Below are positions 31,712 through 39,894 of a DNA stretch of 64,000 bases, piece after piece. The notes beneath the pieces were generated by a model, which was given only the letters and a program-made list of their open reading frames with translations, was not told the origin of the DNA and did no database searches. The stretch's first letter is position 1, and each line of letters opens with the position of its first letter. The stretch comes from Deltaproteobacteria bacterium (GTDB taxonomy: Bacteria; Myxococcota_A; Polyangia; Polyangiales; Ga0077539). Position numbers and translations under genes: made by a program. The stretch covers positions 18,219-82,218 of the forward strand of contig JACRDB010000095.1 in assembly GCA_016218725.1 (NCBI GenBank). Reading direction: 5' to 3'.

Positions 31712-32182
31712 ATGGGGATGCATCGGACCAGCAAGCGGGCGCTGGTGCTGGTGGGTGACGAGGGGCCCTTCCTCCACCACCTCTCGGACATCATGGAGAG
31801 CGGCGGGTACCCGGTGCGGCTGGCGCTGACGGCGTCGCGGGCGCTGGTGGAGAGCGCGCGGCCGGACGTGGGCGGGGTGGTGTTGGAGCTCGGGGCAGCA
31901 AAGCTCCAGAGCGTGGAGGTGGCGCTGGGGCTGCGCAAGCGGCCGGGCGCGCCGGAGATGATCGCGCTGTCGTCCATGCCCAACGTGGGGCAGCACTGCG
32001 CGAGCCTCGGGATCCAGCACCACCTCTCGCAGCCCTTCCGGGTGGCGGAGCTCTTCGCGCTGTTGGAGCGGGTGGTGCCTCCGTGGCCCATGGCGGCTTC
32101 GTCCACCACGCGGCAGGTGCTGTCGAGCATCCTGCGGCCCATCACCCGCAGCTCGGCGCTCCCTCGCCAGGCCACGCGCTGA
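31712..32182 (+). CDS. Degenerate receiver-domain protein
   Basis: The 156-residue product (from ATG 31712; ATG 31718 is also possible) has the alternating pattern of a response-regulator receiver: ALVLVGDEGPFLHHLSDIMES, VGGVVLELGAAKLQ, PEMIALSSMPNV, LGIQHHLSQPFRVAELFALLERV. The phosphoacceptor Asp in the third strand is replaced by Glu (VLELG) and the conserved Lys of the fifth strand by Gln (LSQPF). Phosphorylation is therefore unlikely and it may act as a fixed-state or protein-binding module. The tail is basic and Ser-rich. It begins a rightward operon with the propeller lipoprotein and glgC. Confidence 0.72.
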   Translation: MGMHRTSKRALVLVGDEGPFLHHLSDIMESGGYPVRLALTASRALVESARPDVGGVVLELGAAKLQSVEVALGLRKRPGAPEMIALSSMPNVGQHCASLGIQHHLSQPFRVAELFALLERVVPPWPMAASSTTRQVLSSILRPITRSSALPRQATR

Positions 32183-32189
32183 CGCGTCC

Positions 32190-33407
32190 GTGACAGCGTG
32201 GCGCGGGCCGGCGCTGGCGGGGCTCTGCGCCCTCCTGGCGTGCCAGAGACGCGCGCCTGCCGCGCCGCGGGCGCCCGTGGTGGACGTGTCCCCCGCGGTG
32301 GACCTGGCGCCGCTGCCGCCCGCCCTGGAGGCGCCCCCGGCGCCCGCCCTGCCCACGAGCTTCCGGCTGGACCCGGCGCACACCGGGCGCAGCGGATTCG
32401 CGCTGCCGCGGACGCTCCGGGAGCGGGCGCGCTTCCCGGCCCGAGGGAGGATCTCGTCGCAGGCGGTGGCCTTCGGCGACGGGGGCCTGGCCTTCACGGC
32501 CCACGATGGGGTCTTGTACACCACCGACGGGACCTCGGCGGACGCGGGGGTCCGGGGGCGCCTGGCCACCGGGGACCGGGTGTACGGCACGGCGCTCACG
32601 GGCCCCGACGGGACGCTGTACTTCGGCTCCGACGCGGATCGGTTCGTGGCCTGGAGCCCCAGCGGGGGCCTTCGGGCGGCGCTGGCCACGGACGGCGACG
32701 CGGACACCTCGGCGGTGCTCTGCCCCGACGGGAGCCTGCGCTTCGCGGCGGGGCATGTGCTGTACGCCGTGGAGCCGGACCTCACGGTGCGCTGGCGCCT
32801 GGAGGTGCCCGGGAAGATCTTCTCCAGCCCGGCCCTCACGGCGGATGGCCTGACGGTCTTCGGCGCCCAGGACGACCGGGTGTACGCCGTGGACGCCGCT
32901 GGGCAGGTGCGCTGGAGCGTTGTCACCGGCGGGGACGTGGACGCCCCGCCCGCGGTGGCCCCGGACGGGATGATTTTCGTGGGGTCCGACGACGGGATGG
33001 TCTACGCCCTGGGGCCCGACGGGGCCCTGCGCTGGCGCCACGCGGTGGGGGGCCACGTCCGGGCGGCGGTGGGCCTCGGGCTCGACGGCACGGTGCTCGC
33101 GCCCACCTACGGGCCCCGGGCGAGGCTCGTGGCCCTGGACCGCGGGGACGGCCACGAGCGCTGGAGCTTCGCCGTGGCGGGGCCCCCCACGGAGGAGTAC
33201 GGTCTGGCCAGCGCCCCGCTGGTGGACCGCGAGGGGGCCGTGGCCTTCGGGGCCCCGGACGATACAGTGTACATCCTGGAGCGGGACGGCGCGCTCCGGG
33301 CGAGGTTCCCGCTCGGGGCCGACGTGGACGCCCCCCCGGTGCTGGTGGCCGATGGCGTCCTGGTGGTAGGAGCCGACGATGGGGCGCTGCACGTCCTCGG
33401 AGATTGA
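32190..33407 (+). CDS. PQQ-type beta-propeller lipoprotein
   Basis: The 405-residue product has a lipoprotein signal (WRGPALAGLCALLAC, lipobox LLAC) and a Pro/Ala linker. Repeats of PQQ-propeller type follow: VYGTALTGPDGTLYFGSDADRFVAW, DDRVYAVDAAGQVRWSV, DGMVYALGPDGALRWRH, DDTVYILERDGALRARF. These strands build a beta-propeller resembling BamB, and no catalytic site is evident. It likely forms a protein-binding scaffold on an outer or inner membrane. GTG 32190 lies 7 bases after the receiver-like gene and 6 bases precede glgC. Confidence 0.82.
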   Translation: MTAWRGPALAGLCALLACQRRAPAAPRAPVVDVSPAVDLAPLPPALEAPPAPALPTSFRLDPAHTGRSGFALPRTLRERARFPARGRISSQAVAFGDGGLAFTAHDGVLYTTDGTSADAGVRGRLATGDRVYGTALTGPDGTLYFGSDADRFVAWSPSGGLRAALATDGDADTSAVLCPDGSLRFAAGHVLYAVEPDLTVRWRLEVPGKIFSSPALTADGLTVFGAQDDRVYAVDAAGQVRWSVVTGGDVDAPPAVAPDGMIFVGSDDGMVYALGPDGALRWRHAVGGHVRAAVGLGLDGTVLAPTYGPRARLVALDRGDGHERWSFAVAGPPTEEYGLASAPLVDREGAVAFGAPDDTVYILERDGALRARFPLGADVDAPPVLVADGVLVVGADDGALHVLGD

Positions 33408-33413
33408 ACTACG

Positions 33414-34706
33414 ATGCCCCGCGAGAACCTCTTGGACGACACCATGGAACACCCGCTGAGAGCGAGCCATACCCGAGGGAGCGCGCCGCAGATCCTGTCC
33501 ATGGTCCTGGCCGGGGGCGAGGGCAAGCGCCTGATGCCCCTGACCCTGGAGCGGGCCAAGCCCGCGGTGCCCTTCGGCGGGCGCTACCGGATCATCGACG
33601 TGGTGCTGTCGAACCTGGTGAACTCCGGGCTCACGCGCGTCAAGGTGCTCACGCAGTACAAGAGCGCCTCGCTGGAGGAGCACGTCGCGCGCGCCTGGCG
33701 CCTGTCCCCCATCCTGGACAACTACATCGAGACGATCCCCGCGCAGCAGCGCACGGGGCTGAGCTGGTTCCGGGGCAGCGCGGACGCCGTGTGGCAGTGC
33801 TTCAACTGCATCGAGGACGCCAACCCGGACTTCGTGTGCATCTTCGGCGGCGACCACATCTACAAGATGGACGCGCGGCTGATGATCGACCGGCACTTCG
33901 AGAGCGGCGCGGAGCTCACCGTGGCGGCCATCCCCGTGCCCCGCGCGGAGGCCAGCGCCTTCGGGGTGCTCCAGGTGGACGACGCCGGGAGGATCCTCTC
34001 CTTCCTGGAGAAGCCCGAGGACCCGCCGGAGATCCCCGGGCGCCCGGGCTGGTGCCTGGCCTCCATGGGCAACTACATGTTCAACACCGCCGTCCTGGAG
34101 GAGGAGCTCGTCAAGGACCAGACCGACGAGGCCTCGGCCCACGATTTCGGCAAGAGCATCGTGCCCGCCATGGTGGCCAGCGGCCGGCGGGTGTTCATCT
34201 TCGACTTCGGCACCAACCTCATCCCCGGCGAGGGGAGCGTCACCTACTGGCGGGACATCGGCACCATCCAGAGCTACTTCGACGCCCACATGGAGCTCGT
34301 GTCCATCAAGCCGGACTTCAACCTGTACAACCGCCTGTGGCCCATCCGCACGGGGATGAGCTTCGACCCGCCGGCCAAGTTCGTCTTCAGCGACCAGCAC
34401 AACGCCCGCATCGGGATCGCCACGGACTCCCTGGTCAGCGACGGGTGCATCATCTCCGGCGGGCAGATCCACCGCTCGGTGCTGGCCCACGGCGTGAGGG
34501 TCAACTCCTTCGCCCACGTGGAGCAGTGCATCTTGATGGAGGGCGTGCAGGTGGGCCGCTACGCGCGCCTGCGCAAGGTCATCTGCGACAAGGGCGTGGA
34601 GATCCCCACGGGCATGCAGATCGGCTTCGAGCCCGAGGTCGACCGCAAGCGCTTCAACGTGGGCAGCGACGGGATCGTGGTGATCCCCAAGCGCGCGCGG
34701 CTGTAG
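33414..34706 (+). CDS. glgC: Glucose-1-phosphate adenylyltransferase
   Basis: This enzyme makes ADP-glucose for glycogen synthesis. The 430-residue product has VLAGGEGKRLMPLTLERAKPAVPFGGRYRIIDV with the nucleotide loop, NSGLTRVKVLTQYKSASLEEH, WFRGSADAVWQ, FGGDHIYKMD, SFLEKPEDPP, ASMGNYMF and DFGKSIVPAM. A left-handed beta-helix C-terminus carries VSDGCIISGGQIHRSVL. The length matches bacterial GlgC. ATG 33414 opens the frame (PRENLLDDTMEH); an ATG at 33444 is an alternative. It is the last gene of the operon and ends 2 bases before a convergent gene. Confidence 0.95.
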   Translation: MPRENLLDDTMEHPLRASHTRGSAPQILSMVLAGGEGKRLMPLTLERAKPAVPFGGRYRIIDVVLSNLVNSGLTRVKVLTQYKSASLEEHVARAWRLSPILDNYIETIPAQQRTGLSWFRGSADAVWQCFNCIEDANPDFVCIFGGDHIYKMDARLMIDRHFESGAELTVAAIPVPRAEASAFGVLQVDDAGRILSFLEKPEDPPEIPGRPGWCLASMGNYMFNTAVLEEELVKDQTDEASAHDFGKSIVPAMVASGRRVFIFDFGTNLIPGEGSVTYWRDIGTIQSYFDAHMELVSIKPDFNLYNRLWPIRTGMSFDPPAKFVFSDQHNARIGIATDSLVSDGCIISGGQIHRSVLAHGVRVNSFAHVEQCILMEGVQVGRYARLRKVICDKGVEIPTGMQIGFEPEVDRKRFNVGSDGIVVIPKRARL

Positions 34707-34708
34707 CC

Positions 34709-35158
34709 CTACCGCCGGTCGTACTGGTTCAGGAGCGCCAGGTAGGCGTCCGTGAGGCTGGTGACCAGGGCCACCGCGGAGGCATGCTGCTCGCCGTCGC
34801 CCACGTAGCGGTCCGGGTGGTACTGCCGGAGCATCGCGCGGTACGCCCGCTGGATCTCCGTCCGCGGCGCCCCCACGGGGAGCTCCAGGAGCGCGAAGCA
34901 CCGCGCCAGGGTGCGCTCCCTCATGCGGTCCCGCCGGGCCTGGGCCATGGCCGTGAGCTCGTCGTCCGCCGCGGGGCGCCCGTTGGCCGGCCGCCCCCGG
35001 GCCCGCCGACGGCGCTCCAGCTCGTACCGCAGGGCCTCGTCGGTCAGGCCCCGGAGGTTGAGCCGGTCCGCCAGGGTGGCGCGGGCGCCCCCGGGTCCTG
35101 CGACGGGGCGGTCCAGGGCGCTCTTCATGCCCTCCGTGAGCCGGTCCAGGAGGCCCAT
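34709..35158 (-). CDS. Small J-domain protein
   Basis: The 149-residue product (ATG 35158) has an N-terminal helical part (LLDRLTEGMKSALDR) and a C-terminal J domain: CFALLELPVGAPRTEIQRAYRAMLRQYHPDRYVG with an intact HPD, then ALVTSLTDAYLALL. It should be able to stimulate DnaK, unlike the degenerate J region in the protein at 7017-8774. Its start and the stop of the PilZ gene share one base (TGATG), so they form a coupled pair. Confidence 0.82.
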   Translation of the reverse strand: MGLLDRLTEGMKSALDRPVAGPGGARATLADRLNLRGLTDEALRYELERRRRARGRPANGRPAADDELTAMAQARRDRMRERTLARCFALLELPVGAPRTEIQRAYRAMLRQYHPDRYVGDGEQHASAVALVTSLTDAYLALLNQYDRR

Positions 35159-35478
35159 CAGCGGGCGCTCCGGCGGGCCAGGAGCCGCTCGATCAGCGCG
35201 GCGCTGCCGGGGTCCAGCTGCGAGAACACCACCCCCACCCCGGGCGGGTCGTTCTGGATGCGCACCACCTCGCCCACGCCCTCGATGGTCTCCATGTCCT
35301 CGTGGAGCACCGTGAAGCGGAGGTTGACCCGGGTCCCCACGGGCAAGGGCGCCCGGGTCTTGATGAAGGCCCCGGAGCGCGACAGGTTGGTCACGTACTC
35401 CTCGATGAACGCGTCGAAGGACTCGAACTCCTGGTTGATCGTGACGCGGTCCTCGGCGCGGCGCTTCTCCTCGGTCAT
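35158..35478 (-). CDS. PilZ-domain protein
   Basis: The 106-residue product is almost entirely one PilZ domain. The N-terminal RRAEDRVTI matches the RxxxR c-di-GMP contact, and NLSRSGAFI matches the (D/N)xSxxG motif. The rest (TRVNLRFTVLHED, GEVVRIQNDPPGVGVVF) is the usual six-strand barrel. It should be able to bind c-di-GMP. It starts at ATG 35478, 21 bases after the RNase E/G gene. Confidence 0.85.
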   Translation of the reverse strand: MTEEKRRAEDRVTINQEFESFDAFIEEYVTNLSRSGAFIKTRAPLPVGTRVNLRFTVLHEDMETIEGVGEVVRIQNDPPGVGVVFSQLDPGSAALIERLLARRSAR

Positions 35479-35499
35479 GGGCGCTCCTCCAGAGGGGCC

Positions 35500-37173
35500 C
35501 TACGCCCCGGACAGGTCGAACTGCTCGATGTGGTACTCGGGCCTGGGGTGGATGCTGATCTGCCGGGTGTACCGCCGCTGGGCCTCGGCCAGCTCCTCGC
35601 GGGCCTCGTGCTTGAGCGTGTCCGCCACGGCGGGGTGGGCGTTCACGGTGATCGCGTAGCCCTTCAGGTCGTCCTTCTCGCGGCGGATCTGCCGGAGGAT
35701 CTCGTAGGCCACCGTGAGCCGCGCGGAGGTGTGCCCCGTGCCGTCGCAGTAGAAGCACGGCTCGAAGAGCGTGCGCCCCAGGGACTCGCGGGTGCGCTTG
35801 CGGGTCATCTCCACCAGGCCCAGCTCGGAGATGCGCACGGTGGTGGTCCGGGCCTTGTCGTTGCGCAGCGCCTCGGCCAGGGCCTTCTCCACCCGCTCGC
35901 GGTTCTGCGGCCGGTCCATGTCAATGAAGTCAATCACGATGAGCCCGCCGAGGTTGCGCAGCCGGAGCTGGTAGGCGATCTCCGCCACGGCCTCCATGTT
36001 GGTGGCCGTCACCGTCTCCTCGACGTCCCGCTTGCCCACGAAGCGCCCGGTGTTGATGTCAATCGCCGTGAGCGCCTCGGCCTGGTCAATGATCAGGTAC
36101 CCGCCGCTCTTGAGCGGCACCTTGCGGGCCAGGGCCCGGCCCACCTCGTCCTCGATGCCGTACGCGTCAAAGATGGGCTCGTGGCCGCTGTACAGCACCA
36201 CGTCCCCCCGGCGGTCCGGCATGAACTGCTCCACGAAGCGCACCAGCCGCGCGTGGTGGTCCCGATCGTCAATGGTGATCTTCTCCACCTCGGGGCCGAA
36301 GACGTCCCGCACCGTGCGCAGCACCACGTCCAGCTCCGCGTAGAGCCGCTCCGGCGCCCGCGCCCCCTCGCGCTTCTTCCAGATGTCCGCCCAGAGCTGC
36401 GCCAGGTACGCCACGTCCGTCTTGAGCTGCTTCTTGGTCAGCCCCTCGGACAGCGTCCGGACGATCAACCCCCCCTTGTCGGGCTTGAGGGACTCGATCA
36501 CCTCCCGCAGCCGCTTGCGCTCCTTCTCGTTCCCGATGCGCTTGGACACCCCCACGTGGTCTACCGTGGGCATGTACACCGTGTAGCGCCCAGGTAGGGA
36601 AATGTGCGACGTCACCCGGGCTCCCTTGGTGCCGATGGAGCCCTTGGACACCTGCACCACCACCTCCTGGCCCTCCCGGAGCACGTCCCGGATGGCCTTG
36701 GGCTGCCGTGGCTTGGGGGGCGCTCCCCGGCGACCGCCGCCACCGCCGCCGCCGCGGGGCTTGTCCGGGCGGGACTCCCTGGCGCCGCCCCCACCTCCGG
36801 CGCCGCCCCCGGCGCCGCCCCCGGCGCCACCCTCGGGGTCACCCCCGGCGCCACCGCCACCGCTCTCCGCGAGGCTGGGGTCGTTCTCGTCGGGGACGTC
36901 GTCCTCGTCGTCGTCTTCCGGCGCGAGGCCGCGCAGGTCGTCCGCCGAGAGGGCGTCGTCCACGTGGAGGAAGGCGGCGCGGTCGAGGCCGAGGTCCACG
37001 AAGGCGGCGTTCATCCCCGGGAGGACCCGGGTGACCTTGCCGAGGTACACGTCCCCGACGACGTCCCGGTCGCCTTTGCGCTCGATGTGGAGCTCGGCCA
37101 CGATGCCGTTCTCGATGACGGCGACGCGGGTCTCGCCGAGGTCTACGTTGATGACAATCTGGTTGCCGGCCAT
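35500..37173 (-). CDS. rng: Ribonuclease E/G family protein
   Basis: This endoribonuclease processes and decays RNA, cutting single-stranded AU-rich sites. The 557-residue product has the N-terminal S1 region IVINVDLGETRVAVIENGIV and VYLGKVTRVLPGMNAAFVDLG. A Gly/Pro/Asp-rich insertion then interrupts the S1 domain (residues about 85-150). The 5'-sensor region follows, with catalytic TAIDINTGRFVG and VIDFIDMDRP, and the Zn-link CFYCDGTGHT at about residue 470. It lacks a long C-terminal scaffold, so it is RNase G-like. It is upstream of the PilZ and J-domain genes. Confidence 0.92.
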   Translation of the reverse strand: MAGNQIVINVDLGETRVAVIENGIVAELHIERKGDRDVVGDVYLGKVTRVLPGMNAAFVDLGLDRAAFLHVDDALSADDLRGLAPEDDDEDDVPDENDPSLAESGGGGAGGDPEGGAGGGAGGGAGGGGGARESRPDKPRGGGGGGGRRGAPPKPRQPKAIRDVLREGQEVVVQVSKGSIGTKGARVTSHISLPGRYTVYMPTVDHVGVSKRIGNEKERKRLREVIESLKPDKGGLIVRTLSEGLTKKQLKTDVAYLAQLWADIWKKREGARAPERLYAELDVVLRTVRDVFGPEVEKITIDDRDHHARLVRFVEQFMPDRRGDVVLYSGHEPIFDAYGIEDEVGRALARKVPLKSGGYLIIDQAEALTAIDINTGRFVGKRDVEETVTATNMEAVAEIAYQLRLRNLGGLIVIDFIDMDRPQNRERVEKALAEALRNDKARTTTVRISELGLVEMTRKRTRESLGRTLFEPCFYCDGTGHTSARLTVAYEILRQIRREKDDLKGYAITVNAHPAVADTLKHEAREELAEAQRRYTRQISIHPRPEYHIEQFDLSGA

Positions 37174-37286
37174 GAACTGACGCGATCCGGTGAAGGGCGG
37201 AGGGGAGGGGGTGTGGGAGGGCCTCTCAGGAGAAGCCCCGGGGCGGACGCTAGCATCCGTTGTCCCGCGTGAGAACCGCCGGGCGG

Positions 37287-37802
37287 TCAGTTCGGGACGA
37301 AGATCGCCTCGATCTCCTCGCGGACCGAGTCCTCCGGGCGCCCGAGGGCGATGGCCAGCTCCTTGACCACCAGCGTGCGGGCGTTGTCCAGCATGCGCCG
37401 CTCCCCGAAGGACAGGCTCTTCTCGGCCTTGAGGCGGTAGAGGTCCCGGAGCACCTCGGCCACGTCGTAGATGCTCCCGGTCTTGATCTTGTCCATGAAG
37501 CGCCGGTACCGGCGGTTCCAGGTCTGGTTGTCAAAGGCCACCGTGCGCTCCCGGAGGATCTCGAAGATCTCCCGGATCTCCGCCTCGCAGATGACCCCGC
37601 GCAGGCCCACGGCCTCCGCGTTCTTCACCGGCACCATGATCCTGCGGTCCGAGTCCAGGATGCGCAGGACGTAGAAGCGCTGCCGCGCCCCGGCGATGTC
37701 CCGCTCCTCGATGCACACCACCTCCGCCACGCCCTGGGCGGGGTACACCGCCTTGTCGCCGACCTTGAACTCCGAGCCCGAGACGACTGGTGCCTGATCC
37801 AT
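37287..37802 (-). CDS. CarD/CdnL-family RNA polymerase-binding regulator
   Basis: The 171-residue product starts at ATG 37802 behind a good AAGGA site. It has the CarD/CdnL N-terminal RNA-polymerase-interaction module (KVGDKAVYPAQGVAEVVCIEER, FYVLRILDSDRRIMVPVKNAEAVGLR). A helical C-terminal domain with RYRRFMDKIKTGSIYDVAEVLRDLYRLKAEKSLSFGERRMLDNA follows. Its length fits CdnL (about 164 residues) and not the longer CarD with a DNA-binding C-terminus. CdnL stabilises open complexes at rRNA and other housekeeping promoters. It has its own promoter at 37884-37912. Confidence 0.9.
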   Translation of the reverse strand: MDQAPVVSGSEFKVGDKAVYPAQGVAEVVCIEERDIAGARQRFYVLRILDSDRRIMVPVKNAEAVGLRGVICEAEIREIFEILRERTVAFDNQTWNRRYRRFMDKIKTGSIYDVAEVLRDLYRLKAEKSLSFGERRMLDNARTLVVKELAIALGRPEDSVREEIEAIFVPN

Positions 37803-37817
37803 CGTTTGTCCTTGTGG

Positions 37818-37831
37818 TGCAACGCGTTGCA
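37818..37831. promoter_or_regulatory. 14-bp perfect palindrome in the cdnL leader
   Basis: TGCAACGCGTTGCA is a perfect 14-base palindrome that ends just upstream of the AAGGA ribosome site of the CarD/CdnL gene. It lies inside the predicted leader, so it could be a protein-binding site downstream of the start point or an RNA hairpin affecting translation. Confidence 0.4.
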
Positions 37832-37883
37832 AGGGTTTGAAAGGTACCGGAAATTTCAGCCAGGAGACCCGCCAAGCGGGGGG

Positions 37884-37912
37884 ACTCTAGTCGCCCCGGA
37901 GAGCAACGTCAA
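37884..37912 (-). promoter_or_regulatory. Promoter of the CarD/CdnL gene
   Basis: On the minus strand, -35 TTGACG (37907-37912) and -10 TAGAGT (37884-37889) are 17 bases apart. The predicted start near 37877 gives a leader of about 75 bases that begins in a small hairpin (CCCGC-CAA-GCGGG, 37868-37880). The -35 overlaps the end of the ppx-like gene. Confidence 0.6.
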
Positions 37913-38844
37913 CGGCTTTCGTCGGGCTCCAGGAGGAGCCCCACCCGGACGCCGCCGTCGGACACGCGCACCTCGGGGTCCCCGGCCCAGCGCAGGACGT
38001 TGCGGGCCAGGACGGCCCCGGCGACGATCACGTCCGCCCGGCGGGGGTCCAGGGCGGCGAGGCGCGCCCGCTCGGCGGTGGGCACCCCCGCCAGGAGGCG
38101 CACCAGGCGGTCCAGGGAGGGCGCGTCCAGGCGGCTGCCGTGGATGCGCGAGGACTCGTAGGGCACCACCCCGTGGCAGAGGGCCGAGAGCGACGTGACC
38201 GTGCCCGCGCTGCCCACCAGCACCGCGTGGGCGGGCGGCGCCCCGAGGGCCCCGAGGGCCTCGCGGGTGACGCGGTCCAGGGCCTGGAGGGTCTCCGCGG
38301 AGGGGGGGTCCTCGCGGCCGTGGCGCTCCGTGAGGCGCACGCTGCCCACGTCCAGCGAGCGGGCGAAGGTGGGCTCTGCCCCGGCGAGGCCCGCGGTGAG
38401 CTCAGTGGACCCGCCGCCGATGTCAAACGTGAGGCACGGGGTCTCCGGCGCGAGCCCGAGGCCCAGGAGCGTGCCGCGGAAGGTGAGCCGGGCCTCGCGC
38501 TCGCCGGAGATGGTCTCCACGGGCGCCCCGAGGAGGGCGCGGGCGGGGACGAGCAGCGCGTCGGCGTTGGAGGCATCCCGGGCGGCGCTGGTGGCCACCA
38601 CCCTCGGGCGCTGCACCCCGAGGGCCTGGAGCTCCAGGGCGTACGCGCGCAGGCAGGCCAGCGTGCGCTCGACGGCGTCCGGGTGGAGCGCCCGGGCGCG
38701 GTCCACGCCCTGCCCGAGGCGGGTGATGGTGGCCCGGTCCACCACGCGCTCCAGGGTGCCCGCGGCGGGGTCCACCCGCGCCACCAGGAGCAGCACGGAG
38801 TTCGTGCCGATGTCTATCGCCGCCCGGAGCTCCGGGGCGCTCAT
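37909..38844 (-). CDS. Ppx/GppA-family exopolyphosphatase
   Basis: The 311-residue product is of the short Ppx/GppA type. It has the phosphate-1 motif AAIDIGTNSVLLLVA, then VVATSAARDASNAD, ISGEREARLTF, phosphate-2 LTFDIGGGSTEL, and SLDVGSVRLTERH. The later adenosine/Glu region follows with VLVGSAGTVTSLSA. Such proteins cleave polyphosphate or the gamma/beta phosphate of (p)ppGpp precursors; the preferred substrate cannot be read. ATG 38844 overlaps the OmpA-like gene stop by 4 bases (ATGA). Confidence 0.88.
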   Translation of the reverse strand: MSAPELRAAIDIGTNSVLLLVARVDPAAGTLERVVDRATITRLGQGVDRARALHPDAVERTLACLRAYALELQALGVQRPRVVATSAARDASNADALLVPARALLGAPVETISGEREARLTFRGTLLGLGLAPETPCLTFDIGGGSTELTAGLAGAEPTFARSLDVGSVRLTERHGREDPPSAETLQALDRVTREALGALGAPPAHAVLVGSAGTVTSLSALCHGVVPYESSRIHGSRLDAPSLDRLVRLLAGVPTAERARLAALDPRRADVIVAGAVLARNVLRWAGDPEVRVSDGGVRVGLLLEPDESR

Positions 38845-39722
38845 CGCGTCCCGGGCGCGGGCGTGGGCGCGGGCGCGGGCGTCGCGCCGGCGGCCCCGGC
38901 GGCCCCGGCGGGCGCGTCCAGGGCCGACAGGTCCGGGAGCTCCTCGATGTTGGGCATGAGGATGATCTCCACCCGGCGGTTGTTCTGCCGGCCGAGGTCC
39001 GTGTCGTTGGGGCCCGCGGGCTGGAACTCCGCGTAGCCCGCGGCGCCCAGGTGAGCCGTGGCCACGCCGGCCTGCACCAGGTAGCGCACCACGTTGACCG
39101 CCCGCTCGCTGGACAGGCCCCAGTTGTCGCCGAAGTGCCCGACGTTCCCGCCCCGGAGCTGCACGTTGTCCGTGTGGCCCGCCACGAGGAAATCCCGGTT
39201 CTCGATCTGCCGCAGCACCGTGGCCACCTGGGCGAGCACGGCCTGGCCCTCGGGGCGGAGCTGCGACGCGCCGGAGTCAAAGAGAATGCCCGCGGGCAGC
39301 TCGATCACCAGGCGCCCGCGCACCGGCCGCACCCGGAGCTGCCCCGAGGAGATCATCGCCTGGAAGCGCTGGAGCATCGTGCGGAAGGTCTGGAGCCGGA
39401 GCTCCTGCTGCTGCTGCCTGCGCCGCAGCTCCGCCTCCCGCGCCTGCGAGGCCGTGAGCTCCGTGGCCGTGCGCGAGGCGTCTTGCTGGAGCCGGGTGAC
39501 GTTCTCGCCCAGGTCCCCGAGGCGCCGCGCCATGGCCTCGTTCTGCGCCTGGAGCGCCGCCAGCTCCTCCTGGAGGTGGTCCCGCTCGCCGGTGCGCGCG
39601 CGGAGCTCCGCCTGGGCCAGGGTGAGCTCCCGGAGCTTGCCCTGCCACTCCGCCTCGCCGTGGCCGCAGGCCCCGAGAACCAACGCCAACCCTGCGACTT
39701 TACAGATGTTTCTATGCTCCAT
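38841..39722 (-). CDS. OmpA-family lipoprotein with coiled coil
   Basis: The 293-residue product starts with a lipoprotein signal (ICKVAGLALVLGAC, lipobox LGAC). A long coiled coil covers residues about 25-130 (Gln/Glu/Arg/Leu heptads such as LTLAQAELRARTGERDHLQEEL). The C-terminal OmpA domain has FDSGASQLRPEGQAVLAQVA, VAGHTDNVQLRGG, WGLSSERAVNVVRYLVQAGV and RQNNRRVEIIL, including the Asp and Arg that bind peptidoglycan. It ends with an Ala/Pro tail. It likely ties a membrane to the cell wall, or acts like a MotB-like stator part. Its promoter is at 39758-39787. Confidence 0.88.
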   Translation of the reverse strand: MEHRNICKVAGLALVLGACGHGEAEWQGKLRELTLAQAELRARTGERDHLQEELAALQAQNEAMARRLGDLGENVTRLQQDASRTATELTASQAREAELRRRQQQQELRLQTFRTMLQRFQAMISSGQLRVRPVRGRLVIELPAGILFDSGASQLRPEGQAVLAQVATVLRQIENRDFLVAGHTDNVQLRGGNVGHFGDNWGLSSERAVNVVRYLVQAGVATAHLGAAGYAEFQPAGPNDTDLGRQNNRRVEIILMPNIEELPDLSALDAPAGAAGAAGATPAPAPTPAPGTR

Positions 39723-39757
39723 GGGCGCTCCCCCGGGCCCCGTCGCCCGGAAGCGGC

Positions 39758-39787
39758 ACCGTAGGGAAGGAAAAATTCAATTGTCAA
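39758..39787 (-). promoter_or_regulatory. Promoter of the OmpA-like lipoprotein operon
   Basis: Minus strand -35 TTGACA (39782-39787), spacer of 18 bases, -10 TACGGT (39758-39763). A run of A/T bases upstream (39788-39800 on the plus strand) could serve as an UP element. The leader would be about 28 bases. Confidence 0.65.
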
Positions 39788-39834
39788 GAGAAATTAAAAA
39801 ATGCACCTAGCGACCATAGACCACCATCAGGTGC

Positions 39835-39862
39835 TTGACACATGACTAACTGACGATACATT
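39835..39862 (+). promoter_or_regulatory. Promoter of the H1-like gene
   Basis: TTGACA (39835-39840), 16-base spacer, TACATT (39857-39862). TGACAC (39836-39841) and GTGTCA (39865-39870) form an inverted pair around the -10, and GCACCT (39803-39808) / AGGTGC (39829-39834) another just upstream, so regulation here is plausible. Confidence 0.6.
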
Positions 39863-39894
39863 AGGTGTCAGACAACCTCATAGGAGGTATGGCG

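Noticed and set aside
32142..34901. A 919-codon frame antisense to the propeller lipoprotein and glgC
   Set aside because: It covers a clear glgC on the other strand and shows no motif of its own.
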